From the NCBI GenBank assembly GCA_027924585.1, contig BSBM01000050.1:7512001-7576000 (forward strand): a DNA stretch of 64,000 nt, in the 5' to 3' direction. Within the stretch, counting starts at the first letter, position 1. Every line of letters starts with the position of its first letter. Shown here one piece after another: positions 12,512-24,423 of this stretch. This stretch comes from Larix kaempferi. Lineage: Eukaryota; Streptophyta; Pinopsida; Pinales; Pinaceae. A program made the translations under genes and the position numbers. The notes under the pieces were generated by a model. It saw only the letters and a list, made by a program, of their open reading frames with translations. It did not search any database and was not told the origin of the DNA.

Positions 12512-13525
12512 ATTCATCCGACTCCCAATGGTGAGCTTGGATGGCACAGTGACATCTCTGCATCCTCCGAATCTGGAGACGCTTTAGAACATTGGCAAAA
12601 TCACTTACATGAGGTGTCGCTCCGCAAGTGTGGGATAATCACGAAGTCATTGTGCCGCATTGTGACTGAAACGGTTACACTACCAGTATATGAAGGGTTT
12701 CCTGGCTTGTCTGACTTTCTGGCAGCATTCGAGGAAAAAGTATCAGAACCACAACGACTGTTGGCATTAGAGGAAGCACTGAAGGTTGCTCCCGGATGCT
12801 AGTGGGAAACACATAAGAAGTCGATCGCAGGCTAGCCGCAGTGTCAGCGATTGATGATGGTTCATTTCGGTGGTACCAAAGTTTACCACAAAGAAAAATA
12901 TGATGGTTAGAATGACCCTGGAAATCATTTGATGGAGTGTCAGACATTATGGGCATCATGACCAAAAGATGAGTGGTTCCATGCATTTTTCCATACTTTG
13001 GATGAGATGCCGCGATCATGGTACACTACAGCTGAATTGTGGGGAGAAATTACTACTTGGTTGGAGTTGACAGTTTGTTTCACTCATACGTTCAGCTTCG
13101 CGGATGCCAACCCAGATGTCCATAATGCTTTGCATCTCATCTGCGATGTGGTTCTGAAGGTTGTTCCAGTGGCATATCCTGCGGATCCACATATGCACTG
13201 CCAGATCCAATCCATGATGGACTGTTATAATATCACTGGTGGACCAGAATACGGTGATGATCCGCGGAATGTCAATATTCTGGAATCTGAAGGAAGTCAC
13301 GATATTGTAGCACCTGATGCACCAAGTGATCCAATTAGCCAGTCATTGAAGCTCCGTAAGGTCAATATTGGGATGGAGGTTAGTCCCAACTTCGCGAATG
13401 TTGGGGATTATTGGGATGATGAGATGATGGGAAAGGTCACCGACTTGCTACATGAATTCCAAGACTTGTTTCTGACTAAGTTTTATGAGATGAAAGGTAT
13501 TTTGGGCGATTTAGGGGAGAGATGA
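12512..13525 (+). pseudogene. Gypsy-B second gag-like segment before RT
   Basis: The frame continues from the protease. Between about 12855 and 13140 it reads MMVHFGGTKVYHKEKYDG, DPGNHLMECQTLW, DEWFHAFFHTLDEMPRSWY and CFTHTFSFADANPDVHNAL. The order DP-x2-H, W, F-x2-TL, WY and F-x2-TF resembles the retrotransposon gag domain. A full gag already lies at 10.1-10.6 kb, so this would be a duplicate or specialised linker domain. The end (13380-13480) has DLLHEFQDLFLTKF, the usual lead-in to gypsy RT. Stops occur at 12800, 12833, 12908 and 12959. Confidence 0.6.
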
Positions 13526-14430
13526 AGATCCCGCTGAAACCATATGCTAAGCCAATCAGACAGAGCCCATATCGACTAAATCCATGCCATAAGGAGAGGG
13601 TCAAGGTAGAAATTGATCGCATGTTGAATGCTGGTATTATTGAACCGGTTGAAGAGTTAGAGTGGATCAGTCCTATGGTGGTGCAGGACAAGAAGACCGA
13701 CAAAGTGCGCATTTGTGTCGATTTGTGGAAGTTGAATGACGCCTGCTTGCATGATCTCTTTCCGACCTCGTTTACTGATGAGGTGCTCGAAGGCATGGGA
13801 GGCCAAGAGATGTATTCTTTCACAAATGGATTTTTTGGCTATCATCAGATCTGCATTACAAAGGAAGACTGCCACAAGAGAAATTTTGTGACCGAATGGG
13901 GCTGTTTTCAGTACACAGTGATGCCGTTTGGGTTGAAGAATGCACCTGCGATATTCTCGCGGGTTGTTGTTGCCGCATTCAGGGATTTCATTCAAAAGTT
14001 TTTGCAGGTATACTTGGATGACTGGATAGTCTATGGCTTGATCAACGATCATCTAGCCAACCTGCGGTTGATGTTGGAGCGCTCTCGATAGCATCAGATA
14101 TCGCTGAACTTGAAGAAGTGCATGTTTTGTGCACCATTTGGCATCTTACTGGGTCACATCATGTGTAAGAAGGGGTTGTTAGTCGACCCTACAAAGATCG
14201 CGCTTATTCTGAAATTAACACCACCGAATAACGTTAAGCAGTTGAGAGTGACATTGGGACACATCGGGTATTATCGCAAGTTCATCAGGGAGTATGCAGC
14301 GATCATCGCCCCTATGGAGAAGTTATTGAAGAAAGATGTGGTATTTCAATGGAGCCTTGAATGTCAAGATAGTTTTGAGATGCTGAAGGCTAAGATGGCT
14401 TTGGCGCCGATACTGGTATTTCTGGACTAG
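13522..14430 (+). pseudogene. Gypsy-B reverse transcriptase
   Basis: RT motifs appear in order: KVEIDRMLNAGIIEPVEE, SPMVVQDKKTDKVRICVD, FGYHQICITKEDCHKRNF, MPFGLKNAPAIFSRVV, and the catalytic box VYLDDWIVYG near 14008. The thumb and connection follow (HIGYYRKFIREYAAI). The catalytic Asp pair is intact. One stop (14089) lies after the YLDD box. The frame is offset from the protease frame at about 13500-13525, and it then stays constant through integrase to 16152. Confidence 0.93.
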
Positions 14431-15060
14431 AGTAAGGAATTTCATGTCCATGTCGATGCATCATCGATTGCGCTGGGAGTGGTGCTTTCCTATCTAGGAG
14501 ATGAGGATCTAGATCACCCCATTGCTTTCGCAAGTCGGAAGTTGTCATCAGCAGAAAGGAACTCTACCACTACAGAGAGGGAAGGCTTGGCGATGGTCTA
14601 TGTGTTGCAGAAGTTTCGGCACTACTTATTGGGAGGATACTTTAAGCTGTTCACAGACCATTTTGCCTTAAAATACCTAGTCAATAAGCCTGTGTTGGGG
14701 GGGAAGATATGTCGCTGGATACTTATTTTTCAGGAGTTCGATTTTGAAGTGATTGTGAAGCCAGGACAGTTGAATGCTGGACCTGATCATCTATCACGGA
14801 TTGAGACAAGGGAGGAGCCAACCAACATCGAAGAAGGGCTGCCTGATGCGCAACTATTTAAGGTTAAGGTAGCTCATGGATACTTTAAAGAAATCATTCA
14901 GTTTCTGGCGACAGGTACCACACCCGCGGAGTTCACCACTAGTCAGAAGAAGCAATTGGTGGTCAAGACTATATATTTCCAGCTAATTGCAGGCGAGTTA
15001 TATAAATTGGGCTCCGATGACATATTGCGGCATTGTGTTTTGCCTCATGAAAAAGGGTAG
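14431..15060 (+). pseudogene. Gypsy-B RNase H
   Basis: It is in the same frame as RT, after a stop at 14428-14430. HVHVDASSIALGVVLSYL gives the first catalytic Asp, TTTEREGLAMVYVLQKFRHY the Glu, and FTDHFALKYLV the second Asp. PGQLNAGPDHLSR near 14765 supplies the C-terminal Asp region (usually ADxLSR). It is followed by a spacer of about 80 codons ending at TAG 15058-15060. All main catalytic positions look present. Confidence 0.9.
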
Positions 15061-16152
15061 ATATTGTCAGAAGCGCATGCCGGAGTGGCTAGGGGGAATT
15101 ATGGTAGTCATGCGGTTGCCAGGAAGGTGCTTCGTACGGGGCTCTAGTGGCCCATGCTACAGAATGATGCGACCGACTATGCGCGGTCCTGCGATGTTTG
15201 TCAGAGAATCGGGAAGCCATTGAGGAGGAATGAGATGCTGCTGATACCTCAGCTAACACTGTAGCCATTTGAAAAATGGGCACTGGATTTCGTGGGACCA
15301 ATCAACCCACTTGGGAAGCGCATTGGTGCAAGATACATCATCACAGCGACATATTATTTGACAAGATGGGTGAAGGCTGAACTGATCGTTGATTGTTCCG
15401 CGGCTACAGCCGCACGTTTCTTGTTCGACAATATTGTCACTCAATTTGGCTGCCCCAAGATATTGCTGAGTGATCAAGGAAGCCACTTTGTCAATCACAC
15501 CATTAGTGCATTGACAGAGGAACTGCAGATACAACACAAGAATATTACGCCATATCATCTGCAGGAAAATGGCATGGTGGAAGCTTTCAACAAGATATTG
15601 GAACATGTGCTGACAAAGGTGTGCAACATGAACCGCAATGACTGGGATTTGAAAATCCCAGCAGTCTTGTGGGCGTATCGCACCACGTGTAAAAGGTTGA
15701 CGGGACAAACACCATTAAAGCTGGTGTATGCGAAAGAAGCGATTATGCCTATGGAGTACATCGTTATGAGTCTGTGCATAGCGACAACAAGAGGTATGGA
15801 TGCTGCAGCGGCATTAGAAGAATGTCTAGCGCAGTTAGTACAATTGGAAGAAGATCGCTTTATTGCAGGATTCCACCAGAGTGTGGAGAAGGATCGCTAG
15901 AAGTCTTGGCACGATCGCCACATAAAAAAAAAACAGTTTTAGCAGGGTGACTTGGTGCTGTTGTATGAAAGCAAGTTTATGAAACACCCAGGAAAATTGC
16001 AGATTCATTGGCTTGGTCCATATTGCATTAGTCGCATAACTTCGGGAGGAGTAGTTCAGTTGCAGGAGTTAGACGGAGTGATGCTCCCAAAGTTAATTAA
16101 TGGTAGTAGGTTGAAGCCCTATAGGTTGGGCTTGGAGCAGCACGATACTTGA
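15061..16152 (+). pseudogene. Gypsy-B integrase
   Basis: The HHCC zinc region is at 15075-15210 (EAHAGVARGNYGSHAVARK ... SCDVCQR). The core catalytic residues are seen in ALDFVGPI (D), LLSDQGSHF (D) and NGMVEAFNK (E). The C-terminal domain reads GDLVLLYESKFMKHPGKL, then HWLGPYCISRI, and ends with LKPYRLG at about 16125. Stops at 15058, 15145, 15259, 15898 and 15940 break it. No chromodomain follows. The frame ends at 16152. Confidence 0.92.
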
Positions 16153-16425
16153 GTCGCATCGGGAAAAAAATAAAAAGTGCAACATGCTTAGTGGCAGGGT
16201 GGCCCACCAACATGGACAGAACGTGCCAACAGGGAGGATTGTGCCGCAGGTTAGGAGCAGTCCGCGACAGTGGCAGGATCGCGATTGGGTCAAATCATCA
16301 ATAAATGTCGAAAGTTTAAGACAGTTAATTAACGACGCTTGTTTGAATGATGGGAATTAATGGCGGCTCTGGCCGATCGGCTGACAGGATTGATGGCGGA
16401 TTTGGGTCATTAAGATAGGATTTGG
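16153..16425 (+). other. Gypsy-B spacer after integrase
   Basis: No domain is seen. It is noncoding sequence with a poly-A-like run (GGGAAAAAAATAAAAAG) near 16160, ending at the target-duplication copy TTTGG (16421-16425) of the next solo LTR. Confidence 0.5.
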
Positions 16426-17377
16426 TGTTGTAGATATTTCTCCCTACGGATAGGTAGAAACTCTCTTAGGTTAAAGTAGACTTAATTGACTCTAAACTAA
16501 GACAAAAAGATAACAAATGCTACCTTGAATACCTAGATTCAAACAAATGTTTCAAGATCATATTGCTGAAAGAAATGGAAGAGATTTAACTGACCTTTGA
16601 TTTAATCGCTCGTACTAGTTATTGCTCCAATCCTCAAGTCCTCGCGAATGAACCTGTTAGAATGAACCAAAGTACAAGCACATACAATCTTCTAGCAACT
16701 TGAAATATATGTTAGAATCTAAATCTACAATAGAAACAAATCATATGATTGAAACAAGATCAACACACACAATTTGGGAAACAAGACAAGTTATGTTTTA
16801 TTGCAAACTTGAAGTTACTTACAATGGTTGCTTGATGTCCAAGCCAACTCCCAGCTCCAAGTGCTTTCTCCTCTAGCTATCTCCACAAAGATCTAAGAGT
16901 CCTCCCCTTTGCTTATGGAAGGCCTCTCTCTTATAGTGTGTAGGAGGGTTAACCAAAAAGAGAGAAGAATGGATCTTGGGAGTGTTTAGTGGATCAAACC
17001 CACTAATCTGAGAAGGTGAGTTAGGATTGAATTAGAGATGCCAATCCTCAAAAATATCTTGAAGATCAAGATCCCACAAGTCATGGAAAAAGGAAAAAAA
17101 GAGACTACCGTGCCCTTAGAACTGAGCATAGGGTGGTATTACCGCGCTTCAGGCAAGAAGCATAGCACGGTAGTACGGACTACCGCGCCCCTAAGACTGA
17201 GCAAGGAACGGTAGTGTTGGTAAATAGGTCTCAGTTGGGTTTTCCAGGTGACATGAAGAGTTTGTCTTTGTGGGTCATTCATTAATTTTCCCTTCTGGGT
17301 GGTTTCAGTAGCAAGGGAAGTGTCGTCAAATGTTTTTATTGTGAAGATGCAACACTGTGAAATATGGAGGTATAACA
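16426..17377 (-). repeat. Solo LTR of the Tat-D family, minus orientation
   Basis: On the plus strand it starts TGTTGTAGATATTTCTCC and ends GAGGTATAACA, the reverse complement of the LTR at 31217 and 8562. The 5-bp duplication TTTGG (16421-16425, 17378-17382) is perfect. Its length is about 952 bp. With the copy at 8562-9539 it forms a near-kilobase inverted repeat around gag-pol of Gypsy-B. It carries several GGTAGTACCGC-like motifs at about 17100-17215. Confidence 0.93.
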
Positions 17378-17588
17378 TTTGGTCCAAGTTAATGCAGGAT
17401 TTAGTTATGATTATGAGGGAAGTCACCGTTTGTGACAAGTAAGTTCAGTTTCCAGTTGAGGAATTGTGCAAGGTTGAGTTGTGTTGCAGAGTTCAGTTGG
17501 GCCATGTTGAGTGACTTCTAGGTGGAGCAAGGTTGAGCCATTTGTTGGCATTACGGGAATTGAGCGCGGCATGCCGAGATAACCGGAG

Positions 17589-20457
17589 ATGGTGGAGATT
17601 TCAAGTGAAGCCGAGTCACCCCTCATCCCTGCTCCTATTGAGGACAAGGTCAATCTTGTGGATGAAGTTGCTAACATGCTGTTGAGATCGTCCTCTGTGG
17701 TACACCATAAGAGGTGGGGGATGCAACTTAGCTCCAAGCGTCCTGAAAAGTGACACACCCGTTCCACTGCCCAAGTGCAGGAAGGAGTCCCTGCGGAGAG
17801 CCCATCTAGCTTGGGGGTTGTGGAATCCGCAGTCCATGTAGGCATTTTTTCCGCGGATATCCCAGGCTACCAACCTCCATGCCGAACTGGGGTGAAGCCG
17901 AGGAAGGTCACTAAGAACCAGCGATATCAAATACGGATGTTGGCAATCCCACCAGGCACGAGTTATAACACCGACATCGTACCAACGTTTATGCAGCTGT
18001 GGTATGATGATCATGACTTGTTGGCGCTGGAAGATGTTATGATGGAGCCCTTTCAGCCACGAGAAGCAAGGAAGACTAGACTGACGCCACGCATTCCCCA
18101 TGACTGGGTGCGTGGATTGGAAAAGTCTGGGTTGTTGGGGTTGATCTACATGCCACATTTTGGGTGGTTGACGGAAGCCAATGCATGCGTCAAACAGTTG
18201 CTGGCTTGTTTTCATGGCGGGGTGTTATGGTTGGACAGGCAGGTCAATGTGACGGTGGACCTGATTTTTAAGATCACAGGCTTTCCAGAGGATGGGGTCG
18301 ACCCATCACAATACTTTCGGGGGAAGAACAATGACAAAAATCTTGCGGCAAGGTTGCGGAAGTGGTACAAAATGCAAAAAGACGGACATGCTTACCACTT
18401 GGACACTATCAACGAACCTACAGTCAAGATTGGGGCATGAATCTTGGCTATCAAAATCTTGTGGAATACTCAACCCAATTAAGGAAACTCCGGGGTTGTC
18501 GCCTGCACAGAGCTATGTGCAGTATGCATGCAGATGAACTGGTCCCTGTTTCTACTTAACTAGTTGACAAAGGATGCGCTGGCGGCCCAAGCAGGACAGC
18601 AGTCATTCACTTATAGCTGGCTACTGATATTAGTCATGTTGGCTTCCTGGATGGAACCCGACGATTATCAAGGAATGGAGGTGGACGCGGTGCAATAACA
18701 CAAGGGAGCGCGCTACCAAAACCTGTGGTGGGTGCAGGAACTAGAGTGGCTCAAAGATTGTTCCACGTAGTTTTGGTTGTATTGGGAAGCATTGCAGGCA
18801 GTTGCTAAGCGGATTCCGCGGTTGAATCAGGCCACTGTTGAGAAGTACAAGGGGATTTCCCGATTCACGATCATCCCACATAGTATCTATGTGCAAGTGC
18901 ACCACGACACGGATAGTTAGTGGTTGCAGACCCCCTATAAGTTAACATATGAAGAATTGGATCCAATCATCGACGACTGGCCGATCAAATGGTGTGAACC
19001 AGTTATTTAGGAAGAGGAGTCTACGGGGATACCATCCGATGTGCTAGCCATGGATGAACCGCGTCATATGTCGGATGAGGAGTCATCACAGACCCCTACG
19101 GATGATGAGTGTCAGGTTGAAGAAGGAAGAATGAAAGGACACCAGGACCACGAGACAATCAATGGGATCCCCCTGTCGTTGGAGGTGCAGTTTGGTTGAC
19201 TAATACTAGCAATGACTAATGCATCCACTTAGGTGGCTAGAGCAATGACAGTAAAGTCGGATGAAGGTTTCCATGCACTCACTGCTCATCTGGATTCCTT
19301 GTGTGATATGGTTTTGAAGAAGGCATGGGAAGGAGCATCGGTGTAGCCAGTTGGCGCCATCGGCACTGAGCCGCAGGTGAGGAATGTTGATATTCCCTCA
19401 ACTACAATTGTGATTGACAATGAGGCTTTGAAAGCCTTGCTGCAACCGTTAGAGAAAGTGACCATCAATGTCAATGCGCTACCAGTGAAGGCATTGATAA
19501 CCATGCAGGCGGTTTCCAGCTGGGAGATGGAGGATAGGATGCATGAGATCAGCTGTAAGTTCCTGTGCTTGTAGGAGAGTGAGGCAGCTGCAAAGGAAGT
19601 GGTTGAAGAATTAAAAGGGAGGGATGCTACAACGCGACAGGATGTGGATGAATTGGAAGAAGACATCAAGAAAGAACGAGCTGAGAAGGCTCGAGTGATC
19701 GAATAATTGAAGCAGGCATAGGATCACCTCATTGTGGATAAGGCCGCCTTGTGGGATCAAAATGTGCGGGTAGAGACAACCATTGCTGAGGCTTGTCACC
19801 ATGTGCCAGAGCCCACCGCAGAGTTGGACGTAATTCAATGCGTGTGGTGACTTGGGCTGTCATTGCCCAGCTATGACACGAAAATCAAAAGTTAACAACC
19901 CTGGTAGACCCTGGCACACCCCAAGTGCAGGTGGATGACCGCAAATGTGCCATTGAGGAGGTAGCAACATAGATGGGGGAGTTGGAAACGATAGCGACAA
20001 ATCTCACAGCAAACATTGTATAGTTTTGGGGCAGCATTGTTCAGGACGAGCAGATTGAACAATTGACCAAGCTTAGGCAGGAGGCAGAGGGGCAGTTGGC
20101 GACCCTAAAGAAGACGATGCGAACAATGCCGCCAATGCACAGGTTTCCAATTCCGCGGACTTAAAAGAGTTGCAACAATGCATCACTAAGGCCGATGAGC
20201 ATCAGAAGAAGTGTGTTGCGTAGTTAGAGGAGTTCCAGGAGATTGGTGGTCAGTTTATGACTAAATTTAGTGAGGTACTCTAGGCTGTACAGGAAGGTCG
20301 CCAACAAGTTGCAGCGAAGCTGAGTGAGCATCCATCTTCCCAGGATGTGATTGACAGTCAGGCGGTGGCTATGGCAGTAAAGGAACATGTCATGGTAGTT
20401 TCTCAACAATACAAATATTTCAGGGTCAAGACCATCGAGTACACCATGTCCTGCTGA
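17589..20457 (+). pseudogene. Gypsy-B extra 3' ORF of unknown function
   Basis: An ATG at 17589 opens a frame (MVEISSEAESPL) with one stop near 17751. It continues as an open run of about 220 codons to 18440. Further protein-like blocks follow to about 19850 across stops and at least one shift near 18440. A block near 18240 reads VTVDLIFKITGFPEDGVD. It resembles the [LI]xx[IL]TG[LF] block of plant mobile-domain-like proteins and the antisense ORF of Tat-D (EIYFLTGLSKRG). The 19570-20100 part is rich in E, K and L with coiled-coil character (DVDELEEDIKKERAEKAR). The position after integrase is where env-like or accessory ORFs sit in plant gypsy elements. No signal peptide or membrane segment is apparent, so an envelope role is not supported. 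Confidence 0.6.
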
Positions 20458-20496
20458 CGTGGTTCGAGGGAAAGTCACAAGATTGTGTTGGGGGCA

Positions 20497-21283
20497 TGTT
20501 GGTAGGCAATTAGATGGGTCATTATCGCAGGACCGTGAAAGGCAAAAAATGGAGCACAGATGATGATATTTTATGCAATTTTTGGTGAGTTTGTACCATA
20601 GTATGCGGGTTTTTGGGTCATTTGGACAACAATAGATAGATTTTGGGTCATTTGCTTGAAGTGTCAATTAGGAATTAGTTAGAAAGTGGACAAGCAATGT
20701 AAAGGCAGAAGCCTATAAATAGATGTAGGATTATAAGTGGTAGATCATCTGGGATTGTGTATATTAGATCTAGAGATATCTGTGAGATCAACATTTTGCG
20801 GAGTATGAGGGGAAGACTGAACATTTTGTATCTGGGTTTTCACAGAGTTAATATGATGTGACAGAGCCGTTTTGCGGAATCCTTGTGTTTCTTCTGTTCA
20901 TTTTTGGTAATGTATGTTGCGATATGAATCTATGAATAATGTGATCTTTCCTTGCTGCAATTAATGCTTTACTGTTATATTTGTTGCGAAGATGAATGGA
21001 TCTATTGAATGATGCTATGAATATAAATGATGTCTAAGTTAAATGCATAGATCTATTTCTGAAATGTTGCAATAAGTTAAGTAATTGAGCAGCAAACATC
21101 CTCCTTCATTCGGCGGAAACATGGTTCCGTCAACTCTCCCTTGAACATCTCGGGTGAGACCTCATCTGCTTTGCAGGTGTTGCTGGACAGGGTAAAACCT
21201 GTCTGGGCCGGTGTTGAAGGAGATCACGGTGGTTTGGGTTTCGACAGTGAGTGGAACCCTTGTCGACTGGGTTTGAGTCAACA
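20497..21283 (+). repeat. Gypsy-B 3' LTR
   Basis: This is a 787-bp copy of 7428-8230, preceded by GTGTTGGGGGCA, a weak polypurine tract. It begins TGTTGGTAGGCAATTAG and ends GAGTCAACA, followed by ATCAT. A TATA box lies at 20714-20722. It lacks the 11-bp stem-loop present in the 5' copy. Confidence 0.93.
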
Positions 21284-22100
21284 ATCATTGAAAAAGAACC
21301 TTCCAACTATGAGGAAGCAACAAAGAAGAAAGAATGGAAGGATGCCATGATCGAGGAGTACCAATGGATTATGAAGAATGATATCTGGGAGGTAGTTCTG
21401 AGACCAGAAGGGAAGTCTATTGTGACTTCAAAGTGGATCTACAAGATCAAGTATGTTGGAGATGGTAGCATTGAGAAACAAAAGGCAAGTTTTGTAGCAC
21501 GTGGCTTCTCCCAAAAGGAGGGAATAGACTACGAGGATAAATTCACACATGTTGCAAGATACACTTCCATCATATGAGTACTAGCATTGGCTGCAATAAT
21601 GAAATGGAAGGTACACCAGATGTACGTCAAGAAAACATTCTTGAATGGTGTAGAAGAAGAGGAAGTGTATGTATTACATCCACTTGGATTTGAGACACAT
21701 GAGAAGAAAATTGATGTGTGCAAGTTGAAGAAGGCCTTGTACAGATTGAAATAGGAACCCAGGATGTGGTACGATAGGATGGATAGCTTCCTGATGAGCT
21801 TAGGATTTACCAAGAGTAAAGAAGATTCCAACCTTTACTACAAGGTTGAAGTGGGTAATCCAGTGATACTTCTACTCTATGTAGATGACCTATTTGTGAT
21901 AGGGGAAGATGAGCTCATTGTAGATACGAAGAGGAAGCTTGCCGCAAAGTTCAAAATGAAGGACCTGGGTATGATGCACTATTTCCTAGGCATGGAGGTG
22001 TGGCAGGGTAAGGATGGAATATTCCTTGGACAAGGGAAGTATGCAGTAGAGATTCCGAAGAGGTTTAGAATGATGGACCACAAGGAAATGGCCACACCTA
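21284..22100 (+). pseudogene. Copia-A reverse transcriptase, first part
   Basis: Coding resumes after Gypsy-B with STIIEKEPSNYEEATKKKEW. RT blocks follow: WIYKIKYVGDGSIEKQK, VARGFSQKEGIDY, KKTFLNGVEEEEVYVLH and the catalytic box LLLYVDDLFVIG near 21867, with YVDD intact. It ends at ATP(M), where a solo LTR inserts after ACCTA. Stops occur at 21575 and 21752 (LK*EPRMW). This part joins to the segment at 23680. Confidence 0.93.
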
Positions 22101-23679
22101 TGTAATACCCCAATTTTGAACCCTTAGGCAATATTGGCTCTAATGTAAATATTGTAAATACGCGATGTATGTTTCCCTAGCGTGGAGCTCAAGGCCAAGG
22201 CCCCGCTAGTTTATGCTCGGATTTTATTTAAATTAGACACGCTTGATATTTTGTTACCCACGTGCTATTAAGCCATGGGATATTGTAAATTGATGTAAAT
22301 ATTTAACATTGAAATAAAATACCAAAAACTGGCTATCGAGGCAACGAATGAGAAGGGGACATGTGTATCCACTAGGGAGTGGTGAGGGGGCTATGGGATT
22401 AAACCCTAGGCTGCCATTTGTCATTATGAGAACCCATTGACTTCCCTAGGTGACATTAATGCCTGCTGTAAGAAGGTGGTTGAGATTTTCAGCCCATGGC
22501 TTCAATGGAGCATGGGCAGCCCTGAAATTCGTATGGGTGGGCATGGGCTCTGATTGCTTGGGTAAGAAGTCACTCAACCTCATGGGAGGTTGCTTCATTC
22601 TCACCCCAGTCCATTGTGAAACTATCTAGCATCATTCCCATCCAAAAACGAGTGCCCAGCAGGGAGGGAAAACCAGAAATCGCGACCTTGAGAGAACCCA
22701 GTTTTTGAAAGACCAAAAACGCCCAGATTTTGCATGGGACAGGGAAATCCAATGGGGGATCCAATAGCATGAACCTTGGGGCGAATTTGGGAGCATTAGC
22801 TACCCCGAAATCAATGGGAAAACCCAGCTTTTGCAGCTCAGAAAACGAGTGACGGATTTGAGTATTCGGTGAGCAGAACAGAGAGAAATCAAGTTGGGAT
22901 TGACTATGCAGAGGTTGGGTATGCTTGATAAACCCAGTGAAGGCTAGGATCTCAAGGATCAACAACTGAACCTTTCTATGCCCATCCTGAAGAGCACTGG
23001 AGGGAAGAGTTGCCTGAGGTACTGTGTAACAGAGAAGGGGATCTTCCTTGTGTTGGATGTGGTAGGTAATGTGGGTGCCTGACTGTTGAGCCCACTTGAG
23101 ATGCTTGTAGCTCTGTGGTTGAGCTCACTGGCTTAGCACTACCCTCCTCTATCTTCTTGGATGTTTGACTGAAGCCATGGCTGTGAGTGAACCCAGCTAG
23201 TCCTCCTTAGTGGATACATGGCCCAGCTCGGGGGTGATCTCTCAGCTGAAGGAATATAGGCTGAATAGAGATCTACGGTTGGGAGGAACGTTGCCTTCAC
23301 GTAGCCAGTTGTTGGACATCAACTTCTCAAGATAAGTGTTCTTGTGATTTAAATTATTTGCATTCTGTGTTCTGCTACACATTCAATCTGAAGGATTAAT
23401 TATTCCTGTTAAATAAATGAAATGCATCATGTTTTATGCAATGTGATAGTTAATGATGGATTACATGTATGACGGATATGGGTATGATGAACACGTGAAG
23501 AAATTGTGTGCATATGTGAAGTTCAAATTCCGCTGTGTAGTTATTGAGTTTATGTCTGCACCCATAAATTTTAAATTGCATGCGTTATGGGTCTCAGTAT
23601 TGGGGCTAAGCCTTTACGGAAACCCTGTGTTGTTAACGTTTTCCCCTCCTTGCCTTTGACGATGGAAGGGGGCGTTACA
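22101..23679. repeat. Solo LTR, probably gypsy/chromovirus type
   Basis: It begins TGTAATACCCCAATTTTG and ends GGGGGCGTTACA, so the outer ends are TG...CA with a short inverted similarity. A perfect 5-bp duplication ACCTA flanks it (22096-22100, 23680-23684) inside the Copia-A RT codons. No retroviral domain lies inside and no second LTR is nearby, so it is a solo LTR of about 1.58 kb. The TGTAAT-CCCC style of end resembles Chromo-G and Element-E LTRs, which suggests a chromovirus source. The orientation is not certain. Confidence 0.85.
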
Positions 23680-24423
23680 ACCTATGGCATCAAACTTGAA
23701 GCTACTAAGTGATTCTTCATCATAGTCAGTTGATGCTATGATGTATCGTCAGATGTTTGGGTCATTGATGTACCTGATGAACACGAGACCAGACATATGC
23801 TTTGTTGTGAACACATTGAGACAGTTCCTGACAGATCCAACACATGTTCACTTGATTGCTACAAAGAATATATTGAGGTACCTGAAGGGTACAGTTGATT
23901 ATGGGCTCAAGTATGACACAAATCAAAAGATTAACCTACAGGGTTATGCTGATTCATATTGGGAAGGAAGTGCTATAGATAGGAAGAGCACCTCAGGATG
24001 TTGCTTCAGTATGGGATCCAATATGATCTTATGGTTTAGCAGGAAGCAGTCGTGCGTGGCACTGAGTACAGCCAAAGCAGAGTATGTTGCAACTTGTTCG
24101 GCTAGTTGTGAGGAAGTATGGATTATTAAGCTACTGTCTGATTTGTTTGATCTCCAATTAGAGGAGACTTGTATACTCTATGACAACCAAAGTTGTGTGA
24201 AGTTGTCCGAGAACCCAATGTTCTATGAAAAGTAGAATCACATTGAGATCAAGTACCACTATATCATGGATATGGTGTAGAGAGGAGCAGTGAAGCTCCA
24301 GTAGATTGCGACAAAAGAGAAGATAGTCAATGTGTTGACAAGCCGCTATCCAGAGTGAAGTTTGAATACTCCAAAGAGAAGCTTGGTGTTATCTATATTG
24401 AGGTTCCTCCAAAGAGGGAGTGA
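23680..24423 (+). pseudogene. Copia-A RT end and RNase H
   Basis: It continues the RT frame: MMYRQMFGSLMYLMNTRPDI, then RYLKGTVDYGLKYD. RNase H blocks are GYADSYWEGSAIDRKSTSG, VALSTAKAEYVATC (with the catalytic Glu) and LYDNQSCVKLSENPMF. Stops occur at about 23724, 24233, 24278 and 24302. A one-base loss near 24340 shifts to the final frame, which ends at TGA 24421-24423 after PPKRE. The Asp residues in YAD and YDNQ are visible. Confidence 0.92.

Larger units (their letters stand above)
7428..21283 (+). mobile_element. Gypsy-B: Ty3/gypsy element with extra 3' ORF
   Basis: LTRs at 7428-8230 and 20497-21283 start TGTTGGTAGG; the 3' one ends CAACA. The target duplication ATCAT (7423-7427, 21284-21288) lies in Copia-A coding sequence. 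Internal order is leader, gag, protease, a second gag-like segment, RT, RNase H, integrase and a long 3' ORF. RT precedes integrase, which is diagnostic of gypsy. Two solo LTRs of the Tat-D family (8562-9539 and 16426-17377) were inserted later. No chromodomain is seen after the integrase. Stops and two frame changes disable it. Confidence 0.93.

Noticed and set aside
17589-20457. Envelope gene in Gypsy-B
   Set aside because: The position fits, but no signal peptide, transmembrane segment or fusion motif is visible, and the motifs seen are not env-like.
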